Shown here: positions 26,201-41,200 of the stretch, piece by piece | Position numbering within the stretch: the first letter of the stretch is position 1 | How the letters are laid out: each line of letters starts with the position of its first letter | Origin: Mactra quadrangularis | Lineage: Eukaryota; Mollusca; Bivalvia; Venerida; Mactridae | Reading direction: 5' to 3' | Length of the DNA stretch: 64,000 bases | NCBI GenBank assembly: GCA_025267735.1 | Contig: CM046303.1 | Location: 36,841,380 to 36,905,379 of the forward strand | Made by a program: the position numbers and the translations under genes | Notes under the pieces: model-generated | What the model saw: the letters and a program-made list of their open reading frames with translations, nothing else | Told to the model about the DNA's origin: nothing | Database searches by the model: none

Positions 26201-29200
26201 ATATGATGCCCCTGTGACCTTGACCTTTGACCCAGGGGCCCCAAAACAAATAGGGAACATCCTTGACACAAGGGCTACCCTCACATAAAATTTGGTGAAC
26301 CTAGGTACATTGGTGGTTCAGTTATTGTCTGGACAAGTTTTTTTCCCATATGATGCCACTGTGACCTTGACCTTTGACCCAGGGGCCCCAAAACCAATAG
26401 GGAACATCTTTGACACATAGGCTACTTTTACATAAAATTTGGTGAACCTAGGTACATTGGTGGTTCAGTTATTGTCCGGACAAGTTTTAACTATTTTAAG
26501 TCCCAGTGACCTTGACCTTTGACCCTGGGGTCTCAAAATCAATAGGGAACCTCCTCCACCCAAGGGCTATCCATACATAAAATTTGAGGAACCTAGGTGC
26601 ATCCTTTCTTGAGTTATCATCCGGACAAGCAATTGTCCATGGACAGACGGACGGACTGACAGACGGACAGACTGACAGACGGACAGACGGACAACAGCAT
26701 AACATAATACGACCGTTTTTTCAAAACGGGCGTATAAAAATAATTCATCAAGAATTACATCCCTTTGTAGTCGAGCAGATGTAGAACTGATGAAAAGCAT
26801 ACCAACTTTCTATCAAACAAAAGATATTCAGTTTGAGCAAACTTTAATCTTCAATATTAAAGTATAAAGGGAAATAACTCATGAAGTAATTCATCAAGAG
26901 TTATGTCCCTTTAGGGTCTGATGGATGAAGAACTGATGAAAAAGCATTCTCACTTTCATTCAAATATATTTGAAAGTACTAAAAATATTCCATGAGAACA
27001 AATTTAATCTTAAATGTTCAACTATAAAGGGTCATAACTCCAAAAATAAATCATCCACAGTTACCTCCCTTTACAGATGTGTACTGATAATACTGTTATA
27101 GTACTGATAATTAAGTATACAAACATTAAGTCAAACATCTTGATTAGTATTTAAGGAAAAAACATAGGAATAACTTTAACCTCATATTTTGCAATTTTAT
27201 AAGTATAAAAGCACAATTACTCCAAAAACAATTCATCCACAGTTAGGTCCATTCATAGTTGTGTAGATATCATACCGATAAATAAGTATACAAACTTTAA
27301 GTCAAATATCTTGATCAGTATTGAGGTATTCTACATAGGAAAAACTTTAACCTCATATTTCGCAAATTTTTTAAGTATAAAAGGGCAATAACTCAAAAAT
27401 TATTCATCCAGAGTTGTCCCTTTTCAAAGCTTGGTTAATATATTCCTACTAAATAAGTATACCAACTTTCAATAGAATAATTTGGATAGTGTTGAAGATA
27501 CAAGAGTTTCGAAAAACTTCAACCTGAAAACCAACACCAACGCAAAAGTGATAGCAATGGCTCTCATTTTCTTCAAAAAGTGGGGCTAAAAATGGGAGAG
27601 GAACTAACCATTAAGTGTAAATATATCATGTTATATGTTATAGTTAAAATAATTAATTTGATCATATGATAAATTACAAGAGGAAATCATCAGAAATAAA
27701 ATGTACAAGCGTATGTAAACCAACCTTTGAGTCTGTGGGAATAGGAATCAAAATTCTTCTTAAATCAATTCAATCCACCAAAATTTTTAAGCAAATCAAT
27801 TTAGTATCAATATATTTATACATCGTTTAATGGTAGACATTTACATGCCTTTTTAAATACTCAATACTTATTTGATAATTTCTGTACATGTAGTTGATCA
27901 ATTATTTTTACCGTTTCCCCACTGACTGAAATTCTCAACAGGGGCTGCGAAATCAATTGTCCATATTGTCCATGTTGTCCCAAGGCAAGAACGGACAAGT
28001 GGATTTTTCAATGATTTTATTCTATAATTTTTATACCGACAAGTAACTTTACAAGTTGAAAAGAACAGACAGCCCTGCACAATACTTGTTTGATAATTCC
28101 TATTTATAGATATGAATAACTATTTTTCTTGGTAGTGAGTACAGAAATACTGAAATGAGTATTTAAATAAGCAGGTTTAATGTATGTGCCTCTGACAGTT
28201 GAATATCATACATATGTCATCTTGTTAAAAATTTTGTCATGACACATCCTCACTGGTCAAGCAATATTTAAAATGGCCATCAATTTATAACATAGATGCA
28301 ATAAAAAAATTCAATGGTGTCATTTCTTAAAACTGTGACAAACTTAATAGAATATATTCAATGAACTCTAGAGATTAGACAAGAATTCAAGACTTGGCAA
28401 TTGTCATAATCATTTTCATAGTTGAGTTTGACATAACTTATAAAAACACTTTTATCAGAAGCATAAGCACTGCTGTGTAAGACTATGCCCTAGGGATTAT
28501 TCTCAGGCAATAACCATTTCACAATTAAGACTCAAAGCCAACGTATATATATTTGGGTATACAATCATCAGCATCATTTTCCAGCATAGTTTGGTACAGG
28601 CCGTAGATTATTCCTTCGGCAAGGGTAAGGCCTGTCTGTCTCGTCAGATAAAAAACAAATATTTACCAAACTAGTCTGTGCTTTTCCTTTCTTCATAAGA
28701 TGTTGTAGTAAAGATGTTTTACCAATATTTACTGCTCCTACTATCATTAAATTCATACAATTATAATTTTCTGATCTGAAAACAACAACACAAAATTAAA
28801 TAAAACCTTCAATATTTCCTACTATACCTTAATTGGAGATTAAAAATCATATTATTTCAGTTTAAAAACAATTGCTCTAAAAATATCAACAATTCTAAGA
28901 TTGTGTTTTGATAGGCATTTAACTCAGTGTTTAAAATATTGATAGACATAAATGTTTACAGTAAACTAACGAACATTTGCATAATATTATACAATGACAC
29001 TTTTTGTAGATGACACATATATGCTGTAATAAACTTTGGCATATTCACACCTAGAGCTAACCATGAATCATCCCAATGTTTTCAAGTCTTGGTCACCCTG
29101 GTAGTTGTTGCAAATTGATGCTTAATTGTCAAACTTTTAGTGTGAAATTTTAAGAACCGTTTTTGCCAAGACACATACATGTAGGTGTAGTAGCAGTTTT

Positions 29201-32200
29201 CAATCAAGTGCAAAAATCGTAAATAATAACAAGAGCTGTCCATAAGACAGCGCCCTTGACTTTTCTCAGTTTTTAGGATTTGATAGTAATGAAGTTAGTA
29301 AAAACTTTAACCTAATTTTGAATGTTCTCTAAGTAAAAAAGGGGCAACACTCCTAAAACAGTGGAGCCAAGGTTATGGGCCTTGATAGTAAGGTGGAAGT
29401 AGTGAGGATGAATAAGTATTCCAAGTTTGAGTTGAATATCTTTGATAATATTGAAGTTATTTAAATTTGTAAAAACTTTAACCTTGATTTGCAACGCCAA
29501 TGCCAACCCCGACACCCGGGTGACAGTATAAGCTCTCATTTTCTTTGAAAAGTCAAGATAAAGTGCTTTCACCTCCAGGTATTTAAAAGCACTAAATTCC
29601 TTTTTATATCAACTATATATGCACAGGCATGTCTTAATCACATCAAATATATTCCATCAACAATTATCTAATAACTTACTCTTCCAACACAGATCTCAGA
29701 AAACCTGTTATATCAGAAGCCCTGCCTGATGCCCCTTTTAGTACATCTTGTATGGGGCCCTCTAGGGGACACAAATCTACTTCTATACGTTGTATTCTAT
29801 CAAGTAGACCTAAAGCTGGAGGAAGCTGAAAAACAAAGAAACTACATTCTTTATTTCTACAATAGCATTCAGCTATTAAAAAGTTGTAAATAATGGACAA
29901 ATGAATAAGATATTTATTGTTAAGGTCATTCAATAGTTGTAGCCTTAATTAGTTACAACATAGAGTAATAATTATTAGGTGTGTCTGCACTTCGTACAGA
30001 ATAAATACAGTAAACTAGCAATAAAACTATGTCAATTTTGTATTGACGATGATCCTGCAAGTTGTTGTCCTTCAAAATTAATTTATTTTGAAATTAAATT
30101 TTTTATGAAAATACCCACAGGCACCATACCTGTTTCAATTTGATGTTTTTCTTCAGTGTTAATGTTTTCAATGTTTTTAATTCTTGTATATCATCAGTTA
30201 TACAAGTAAGATAATTCTCATCTAAATATAGATTTATAATATTAGGTAAGAGTAGTCTCCCTTGTTTCTCTTTCTCAACTTCCTCCTTATCACGCAACTG
30301 TAAAATAGAATGAAAATCTGTCAGATTGACCGTTTGAGAGTAAATTCTGCATACTAGTAGTCCTCAAATTTAGCTAATGGACTGCAGACCGAGTCCACCT
30401 ACATTCCCATAGGTCCAGCGACTTTAAAAATGTGAGTGATCTAGCAGTTTAGAAAACTTTTCACAGCCACTTCTTTACATATTCAATAAAAAATTGTTAT
30501 CTGTTGACCCATTGTTAATTCAATTCTAAGATATATTATGCTTAAAAATATCAATTGACAGCATATTTTAACATAACATTAAGACTTTTTTGATTCAGTA
30601 AACAGATAGAACTAGACAATCTAACAAGAGCTGTCAGAGGAGACAGCATGTGTGACTAAGTAAGTATTTGTCACATAAGATGTGGTTGATGATAAGGAAC
30701 ATACAAATTTAAAAATACCGTAACAAATTAAAAGTAAGAAAAAATATTTTTTTTTTAAAATTTGAAGTTCACCGGAGACAATTTAAAAAATATTTTTTTT
30801 AGAATTATGAACCTTGTCACATGAGATGTGGTTGAAAATAAGGAACATATATTTAAAGTTTAAATCAATACCTAAAGAAATAAAACAGTTGCAGTAAAAA
30901 CAAATATTTTCAAAAGAAAACTCAAAGTTCAATGAAGGTAATTGTGAAAAAAAATGTATTTGGAGTTATGGACCTTGTCACATGAGAAGAGGTTAATAAT
31001 AAGGAACATATATTTAAAGTTTGAAGTCAATACCTAAAACTTACAGTAAAAACAAGCTTTTTTTAAAGAAAACTCTAAGTTCAAAGGGAATAATTCTGAA
31101 AAAATGTATTAGGAGTTATGAACCTTGTCACATGAGATGTGATTGATAATCAGGAACATATATTTAAAATTTGAAGTCAATACCTTAAGAAACAAAACAG
31201 TTGCAGTAAAAACAAGCTTTTTTTAGAGAAAACTCTAAGTTCAAGGGGGGGATAATTCTGAAAAAAAGTATAAGAGGTTTTAAACCTTGTCACATGAGGT
31301 GTGGTTAATAATAAGAAACATATATTTAAGATTTAAAGTCAATACCTAAAGAAACAAAACAGTTGCAGTAAAAACAAGCATTTTTTAAAGAAAACTCAAG
31401 GGGGGATAATTCTGAAAAAAAGTATTTGGAGTTATGAACCTTGTCACATAAGATGTGGTTGATATTAAGGAACATATATTTAAAGTTTGAAGTCAATACC
31501 TGAAGAAACAAAACAATTGCAGTAAAAACAAGCATTTTTTAAAGAAAACTCTAAGTTCAAGGGAGGATAATTAAAAAAATGGATTTGGAGTTACGAACCT
31601 TGTCACGTGAGATGTGGTTGATAATAAGGAACATATACTTAAAGTTTGAAGTCGATACCTCAAGAAATAAAAAGTTATAGTAAAAATATTTTACTGCACT
31701 AAAACTTTACTCAGAAATGTGGATGCGGACGCCGACGCTAGGGCAAGTAGGAGAGCTCTTCAGCTAAAAATAAACAATTTTCTGAAGAACTGAGTAGGGA
31801 AATTTTACAATTATGTATCTAAAATTAAACAATTTCTTGTGCAACTAATAAGGGGAATTTAACCTAACTGTATAACTTACACTTGCTAGATGACTTATGG
31901 AAGTAGATATATCCTTTGTCTTTAACACCATAATCTCTGTAAGTTTATTACGAGTTAGGTCTAACACTTCTAAATTCTCTAGTTTTGTATGTGTTCTATG
32001 ACCACAACTTGTTTGTTGTGTACTTGCACCATACATTCCTGAATTAGTTAATCCAACACTGAAATATAAATACAGCTTTAAATGTTTGAAAATGAACAGA
32101 CAAAAATATAGAGGGGGTGGGACAAAGGCCAAGTTTCATGGAAATTCACAAATTTAGATTTGTTTCAAAATATAATCTCTCAACATAATATAATCAAGTA

Positions 32201-35200
32201 GTAATGAAATAATAAACCCAGCCTTGATACTAAGTTAAAAGTTAGTATGCAGAGATCTATGCATGTCCAGGGAACTTGTGTATCCCACCCTTTGAAAGCA
32301 GATACTTAGTCTTAAAGTCAAGCAAAGCCCTGTTGTAAAAACATTAATCCAAGCTGAAAAATAGTCCTAGCTAGCACATTCTTTTTTCATCCTCCAGAAA
32401 TGTCAGTACTTTTCCAATTTATTAAGATAGCAAAAGCAATTGCATGTAAGGTGTTGATTTATACACTAAAATTGATTATATTCCTCTTGTTGTACAAATA
32501 GACAAAGTAAAAACCAAAGACACATTTGATCAATAATCTTTCAATTATTTATGATAAATCAGTATTAAATAATTACCCTTTTTCAGAACAGAAACATTTG
32601 TGACAGTCAGATTTCTGCCAATCAGCCATACTTGTAATCACATTGTAAGAGAGATCCAAGGATTTCAACAGTTTGGGATAAGAACCAATACTTCCAAGTG
32701 ATTTTAATTTATTTGATCTTAGCTCCAATGTCTCCAGTTTGGTAGCAGAACATGACAGGAACTGAGGGAACACTTCAATCTGATTATAATTCAGTTTTAA
32801 AGTTTTCAATCCTTTAGTCTGACTCTCAGATGCGTTTACAGCTTCATCATTGATAGTAAGTTTATCAAACCAGTGATTGGCTCTTGTTACTGTATGATTG
32901 GTCACATGACTTTCTAAACTTGAATATGATTGGTCTATTTGAATTTCCAGGCTATCACCAGCCATGCTGTCCTCAGAAAGTTTTCTTTCAGCAACTATAG
33001 GCTGTGGAAGGGAGCTGATAATGTTTCGGCTCAAATCAAGAGTTTTCAAAAAGTTTGCCTCCCAAATACTAGCAGGTAGAGCACCTATTTGGTTATTACT
33101 AGCAATAAGAATTCTGATTTTTGGTAATGTGAAGATATAGTCCGGAATGGTGGTTAGTTTGTTGAATTGGATGTAAATCTCTTCTAAGAAATGAGCTTTC
33201 AGGTTGAATTTTGTCTGTGATGGGAATGTAGTTATCTGATTATTAGACAAGTTCAAGACAGACAATGAAGGAAGCTGAAGTAATGAAGTGGGTACCATAG
33301 TAATGTTATTATTGGAAACATCAATCTTAGTAACACCATACAGACAGAATCGCTGATTTAAGGAGGTCATTGAAGGGTTGAAGAAATTTATAGTTGTTGC
33401 CAGCCACGCAGTCTCTACTGTTGAAAGAATGTTCAAATTTTGCCATCGAACATTAACTGGGGTCTCAGGCATAATTCTTATATCCCCAGGATCAAATGAA
33501 CCTTGGTCAGAATCTCCCAAACCAGCTTTCATACTGACACATTCTTTCTTCATTAATACTTTATTCATAGAGCCGGTTGCATCTTTTTCAGCCTTGTATT
33601 TAAGAAACTGAGCAATGAATTCTGGGTAGGATTTTACTGCCTCTTCAAAAACAAGGTTATTCAAGTCTTCTACTCCAAGCTGGAAGAGTTTATTCAGCAT
33701 CAGAAGGTCTTTCTTGTGAAGAGCTAACTGTAAAAGCAAGGAGTACTCTTTTCCTGATGAAATCAGAGTTAAATTTAGGTTACCTCCCTTGGCAGCAAGC
33801 ATTTCAACAATTTTCATATGTTGATTGCAGACAGCAATATAAACACATGATAAACTGTGTCTGACAGGAAGTTGGACATTTGTATGTCTGAATCTCACAC
33901 TGTCTTCTAAACCAGTCTCTATATGGATGGGAACTTCTGTTAGGTCAGCACCATCTATCAGTATAGGACTAACATTATCAATGATGAAATCATCATCTGA
34001 AAAACTTGATGAGAAGTCATCACTTAGGGAACTAGTTCTAACCCTCCTTCCTCTCACAGTAAAGTTCAGCAAGTATTCAACTATGTCTTCATACCCATAC
34101 TCACAAGCTATAAATAGTGCAGTTTTACCATCTGCTGTGACATCATTGACAGGAAATGGAAGAGCATACTCCTTGCCTCTATCATAAACAGACTGGTACA
34201 TGTTTTCTGGATAATTCCATTCCATCAATAGTTTGACTATATCAAGTGAACCAGTCTCACAAGCTAGATGAAAGGGAAGTTTATTTGTTTCATTCTTTAC
34301 TTTACAAATTGATGGAAATTTCTGGAAATATAAAATCATAGAAAAGTGAGATATGTTATCAAGGAAAATAGATTAAAAATCATTAAGTTGCTCAATAAGT
34401 AATTAAGTGATGTAAATACAAAACTGATGGAGCATTTTCTCAAGCAATTTTTGTTTTCAATAAGTTTAAAAGTAACAAACACTTTAAGTAAACAACAAAT
34501 AAATCTGTGAGATACCCTCGCTAAAATCTAAAAATATGCCACAAACAGGAAGTAGATGAGCAAGGAGCATGAAATCGCTTTACACAACATGGGACTATGG
34601 GATGAAGCAACATGCAAAGTATTAGGCTGCTGCATGATATAGTTGCTGAGAAAACTTGACGGAAATTTTGTAACGGACGGATGCACTGACGGACAAGGGT
34701 AAAACAGTAATCCCTCCTCTTCTTCGAAGCGGGGTATAACAAAAAATAATACAAATTAAATGTTGAAAGGAACTGAATAAATTTTTATGTGAACCTCAGT
34801 AAATTAAATATATCCTGACTAGTGCCAGAGCATACTTGACAGTGTATTTTGACCAATTAATTCCCTGATTGTACACATGAAGACAAAATACTGTAACAAT
34901 AGCAAAAAAGTTTATAGAGAGAAATACAACATTTTGAGTTAGAGTATGCCAAACAAACAAGTTATGGTTTTAGTTATAAATACCTTAAGTAAGACAGTTA
35001 CAATATCAATATTTCCATTAACTACAGCCTGATGTAACACAGTGGAGGTAGGTAATAATTCATTAGTTGTAGCCAATAACTCCAACATCACGACAGGATC
35101 ACCTAGTTTTACTGCCCTGGAATTACACAACAAGTAAATCTGTGATCTTATGCTCACTAGTGATACCCCCCAAAAATCTAAAAATATGCGACAAACAGGA

Positions 35201-38200
35201 AGTAGATGAGCAAGGAGCATGAAATCGCTTTACACCACATGGAACTATGGGATGAAGCAATATGCAAAGTTTTAGGCTGCTGCATGTTATAGTTGCTGAG
35301 AAAACTGCAACGGATATTTTGTAACTGATGGACGGATGCACGCACGCACGGACAAGGGTGAAACAGTATACCCCCCTCTTCTTCGAAGGGGGGTATAATT
35401 AACATTTAACACAAATTTATACAGTGAGACAATATTCACCATATGTAGCGTAATTTGAATTTGTTACAACTCCTTAGTTCTTCATTTGTACAGTTACAAA
35501 ATTGCATGACGAAACAGTAAATGATACAAAATCAAATGATGAAAAATGATTTCAATCACTATATGACTATCATAAGGCTAACCTAACAAACTAAGACAAA
35601 GATAATCATTGAATAAACCAGTGGTGCTTTTCACAAAAAATCTTACGATAAAAATCATCGTAAGTCAAAAGCAAGACAACATTAATAATAGTCATTTTTT
35701 GGTCAATCAATACCAAATATTATTTAATTAATATGTAGAATAGTGTATACCTTTGGAACATTGTATCATAGTTATGTTTATTATCATTTGGACCTCAACA
35801 TGCAAAAGTTATGAAATTGACTCATGATAACTTTTTTTGTAAGAACTTTAGTTAAAAGGTGCACAGGTAATGAAATTTCCAACATTCATAACATCTATGG
35901 TTTAACCACTGATAACTGTTATAAACTGTTCATTTTATCAGTTAAAATAGTAACATCTCAGTGAAAAATCTTCCTCACATTGCTTTCTACTTCCTTAATG
36001 TACTCATGATAACAACTCCTCTCCAGGTAAGTAAACATAATTATTATATGCTTTCCAGTGAAATACCGGGATTTATCCGTGAAATAAAAATCGATAATCT
36101 ACTGTTTTGAAACAAAGAAAATAAATTTCACTGTTGGGATGCACCATTTTGATAACATTTCAAACATAAACTTCAAAAAAGCTAGTTTGAAGCATATAAT
36201 AAGCAGAAAATTTGTTTATTTCAGTGTAAGATCAATTTATCAAGCTATGAAACTTGGTATTTGACCACAATTAGTATCCCCATAGACATGTGTGAAGTTT
36301 CAAGTAAATCCCACTAGTAGTTGCAAAAATAAAATGTAGCAACTAAGAAATTTTCTAAGTATATAAGGGCCATAAATCAGGCAAAATTCATCCAAAAGTT
36401 ATGTAACTTTGCATTTGAACTCCATTGGTAACCCTGTAGACATGTGTGAAGTTTCAAGTAAATCCCTTGAAAAGTTGCAAAGATAAAATGTTGCACCTAA
36501 AATCTTAACCAAGAAACTTCTAGTGAAAAAGGGCCATAATTCAGTCCAAATTAATTCAAGAGTTATGTAACTTAGTATTTGACCTCCAATAGTAACCCTG
36601 TAGACATGTGTGAAGTTTCAAGTGAATCCCTCCAGTAGTTGCAAAGAAACAATGTTTCGCCCAAAAAACTTAACCAAGAAATTTCTAAGTATATAAGGGC
36701 CATAATTAAGTCCAAATTCATGTAATATGTAACTAGGTATTTGACCTCCAGGTGTAACCCCATAGACATGTGTGAGGTTTCAAGTAAATCCCTTTGGTAG
36801 TTTCAACAAAAGCAGTCCACAGACAGCGCCTTCAACTAATTCGTTCATGTAACAAGAGCAACAACCAATCAAAACTCATGCGTGAGTTATGCAACTTAGT
36901 ATTTGACCTTCATTCCTTACCCCATTGACATGTGTACAGTTTCAAGATTCCTTCAAAAGTTGGAACAATAAAATGTTGCATCAAAAACTAAACCAAGGAA
37001 TTTCTAAGTATATAAGGGCCATAATGCAGTCCAAATTCACCCTAGAGTTATGTAACTTGGTATTTGAACTTCAATGGAAACCTTGCAAACACAAATGAAG
37101 TTTCAAGAGAATCCCTCCAGTACTTGCAAAGATATAAAAACAAAAATAAATAAAAAAAAACCTAACCAAGTAGTGTTACGCCAACGCCCACGCACAGCTG
37201 AGTGGGATAGCCCCACAATTCTCTGAATAGTCGAGCTATAAATTGTGTTGACATGGCGTTAAACCATGAATAAACAAGTAAATCTGTGAGCTAATGCTCA
37301 CTAGTGATACCCCCGCAAAAATCTAAAAATATGCGACAAACAGGAAGTAGATGAGCAAGGAGCATGAAATCGCTTTACACCACATGGGACTATGGGATGA
37401 AGCAATATGCAAAGTATTAGGCTGCTGCATGATATAGTTGGTAAGAAAACTGTGATGGAAATTTTGTAACGGAGGACAAGGGTAAAACAGTATAGACCAG
37501 TTCATTGTTATTGTTTATGATGTCTATAAATAGTAACAAGGAGCTGATAAAGACTACAGGTAACCGTTCGCTGGTTGGCAAGAAATGATAGCGAGTAAAT
37601 ACAATGAAAACACAGTAATTTTTAAATTGCAATTACTAAGTCATTTTTCATCAAACAATTTAGTATTTTATATCACTAGAAAGGTCTTGAAATACATATT
37701 TTGAATATTTAAAAATTATTTGTCAAAAAAGAATTGTATTTTAGCGAGTTTTTAAACCTAGTGCTTCAAACCGGCAAGAAGATAGTTCAAAAGACAGGTT
37801 TAAATCATCTCATATATTTTTTTTGAATCAAAATTATGGCAATTTTCTTATATTTTAAAAATATGAATTTCAAAAGCTTTCTATCAACATTAATATCATA
37901 AAAATCGGCCAATAAATAAAAAAGTTATCATGATTTGAAAATTCTGCTGCTATCAAATGTATGTAAACATTGGTTTCTTTCTGCCAACCAGTAGATCAAC
38001 CAAAATATAGGTAGCAGGTGCTTGTGACATCACCCGTGAACTGGTCTATACCCCCGAAGCGGGGGTATAATAAACAAAAGTTAAAAACTTACAAATCAAG
38101 GGGAGTAACTCCATCATCCCTAACAGAAATAGTAGCAATCTCCCAGCCAGCAGGTGGAGGTATCTTTAGTATATCTCTCGCTCTCTCTACATCCTTTGAT

Positions 38201-41200
38201 GATATAGCATCACATAAATCTAAAAACAATTATAAAAATTACAAGGATTATTATACAACAATTAATGTACTGATTGCATAGAATCGTTTTGTTTTGATTA
38301 ATAGTTAGTTTTGCATTATACATTGAAATCAGACTGATTTATTCTGTTCTGTATCGTATTTTATTGAGTCGTTTTATATGTGAAGTCATACAGTGCCCTC
38401 CAAAAGTTCTTGAACAAAATCTTGATTTTACAATAAATGGATTCACATTTACCCATGAAAAAAAAGAAACAAACAAGTAAATCTGTGAGCTAATGCTCAC
38501 TAGTGATACCCCTGCCAAAATATAAAAATATGCAACAAACAGGAAGTATATGAGCAAGGAGGATGAAATCGCTTTACACCACATGGGACTATGGGATGAA
38601 GCAATATGCTAAGTATTAGGCTGCTGCATGTTATAGTTGCTGAGAAAACTGCAACAGAAATTTCGTAACGGACGGACGGACTCACGGACACATGGACGCA
38701 CGGACGGACGAGGGTATAACAGTATACCCCCCTCTTCTTCGAAGTGGGGGTATAATTACACATGTATAATCTTGAAATATAGTAAAATTACTTGTGGTAT
38801 GCATGATATCAGTTTTTCTAAAAATATTGTACGTCCAAAACTTTTGGATGGCACTATATAACAATACACATGAAGTTGTAAGTCAGAAAAGTTAAAGTGC
38901 GGTTTAAAGTCTGCTTCCATCTACATGTTCACAGCCAACTTTACAATCTTGTACAATAACTCCTGGTCATTGAAATTACCCTCAGGCAGGCTATCCCTCA
39001 CAGTACCCATTTACACCTGGGTGGAGTGGAACAATTGTAGGTTAGTTTCTTGCTCAAGGAAATTAGCAGTGCCCCTAGTGGGGATAGAACCCAGGACCTC
39101 TCGAACCCTAAGCACGTGTCCTACCACTGGACCACTGCTCCTATTGTACATTCTGAAGCTTCATTATAATGCATTGTTGTGCAATTTACTTCATCATATA
39201 GCTAGCATAGAATGAAAAATTAAGTATTAGCTAAGTATTAAGTATTGGTCTAAGCAGCAGCCAGTTAGCAACTGAGTCATGTTCAGAAATGGATGACTGG
39301 GGATAACTAGGGATAATACACGAAAATCAACAGTAGAAAGTGTTGATATGTTGACATTACAATACCAAAAACTGTGATTTTTAACAGACATTTATTTTTA
39401 TATTTGAACTAGATTTAAAACTTAAATACGCCAAGTTCAAATTTTAGAAAAAATCTGACAGGTTTTTTGGAGGAAGATTACATTGAAATTGAAGAAAATT
39501 TTTTTATAGTTGTCTGGTATCTGGAATTTAGAGGTATCTTGTTTAGAGGGGTAAAATATATAGAAAAGAAATGTGGACTGGCCAATTTGCTAGATTTGGA
39601 GTGGTATCCGGTTTGGAAAGGTTCTACTGTTACTGCATTATGTGGGATGCATAAATTCAAAATATTAACTGCAAGAAATCAAATCTAGACCAAGTCATAA
39701 CTAACTAAATGAGAAAACTCACTGGCTACTGCTTGAAATATTGGCTTTTGATATAAACAAAATAAAATATATTTATATTTGTACTTACCTCGTACAACAT
39801 TTAAAGCATTTTGATGTCTTCTTTCTGTAACATAAATCAACAAGAGAAAATTAATAATACATTATATATGTGAGGTTCAAACATATAGATATTCTTTAAA
39901 CTTCCCTGAATAATAGTAATTCAATCTATCAGCAATCATTAATTAGTTTTATAATTGACTTGACGAATCTAAAATTAATAGTTACAATTTGTCATCAGAA
40001 CAGAAATGAGATAAGTTATAGATAAATAATCAGCTTTTCTGAAAATCCCATTTCCAGTAATTATTTACTTTTCTATAATGTAAGGAAAACTTTTCTACAT
40101 AAGTAATAAAATAAACATGATTGCCTATTTTCTATGAAAGGGTATAATCAATCACAATCTAAACTAAAAACAGTAAAAATCAATATTAACCAATTTATCA
40201 GTTTAGATTGGGTTTCAATAAAAAATAGAGTTAATTCTATTTTACTCATTAATTTCAAACTATCAACAATCCCAAATTTTTGTAATTGTCACATCCATAA
40301 AACTTAAGCACTTAAATCCATTTTTATAACAAAAAAAATGGTACCACATAAGTCAATGGGTCAGTGCAAAACTAGTCTAACATGTAAATGATAAATACAG
40401 GGCAGTGTTTTTTTTCAGGTCATTTTGGGGCCGAAATTGGGCCCCATTCCCCTCTCCAACAAGTATATATTTTTCCCCTTTCCAAGCAAAAAAATTCCCC
40501 TGTCAGACTGTCCTAAAACTTTCATACTTTTTATGGCATTTCTGCCCATTCCTCAAGCATTACAGAGAAATCATAGATGAATATATAGGTGCAATAGTCG
40601 AAATTTCATTTTTCAATATGGTCCACACAGATATTTACTTTTTACATAATGTACATACATAATAACAATAACAAAGAGAAACAAAATCAAGTGAATATAC
40701 ATACTGAAATCAACAAGCAAATTAAGAGTTTAAATACATAAACATACAAGAGAGGTTATTTAGTGTCATATCAGGAGAAATTTCATGAAAAAAGTGAATT
40801 TATCATTTCATTTGAAATAATAATTATAACAAAGTTCTTACTTGAAAATTGATATAAACCAATGTGGTGCACACGTTTAGTATGGAGTGAATACTGGGAG
40901 TTAAATACAATGACATACATACAAACATATTTTAGTAAATGATAAAAATAACATGTATTTACATAGCACAACCAGAGTACTTCCACCTGATATAATTTGT
41001 CTAAAACTTACTAAGAGAATCTGACTTTTGAACATTTAAAGGAATGGAATTCAAAATCACTAAGCCAAAATAACTGAGGGATTTACGAAAAATTTCAAGC
41101 TTCGGTTTTGGGACAGAAATCATTTCTTGGTAATTAAATCTTAGAGTATGGCCATGGTTGAGGTTTCGAGAGTAAAACATGGAGATAATCTGGACCACTA

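Noticed and set aside
24468..26800. Series of 60-77-codon frames (MCQGYALLVLGPLGQ and similar)
   Set aside because: They are the minus-strand reading of the satellite unit, repeated with it and broken at every unit.
33378..34187. Plus-strand frames opposite exon 7
   Set aside because: They are antisense shadows of the large LRRK exon.
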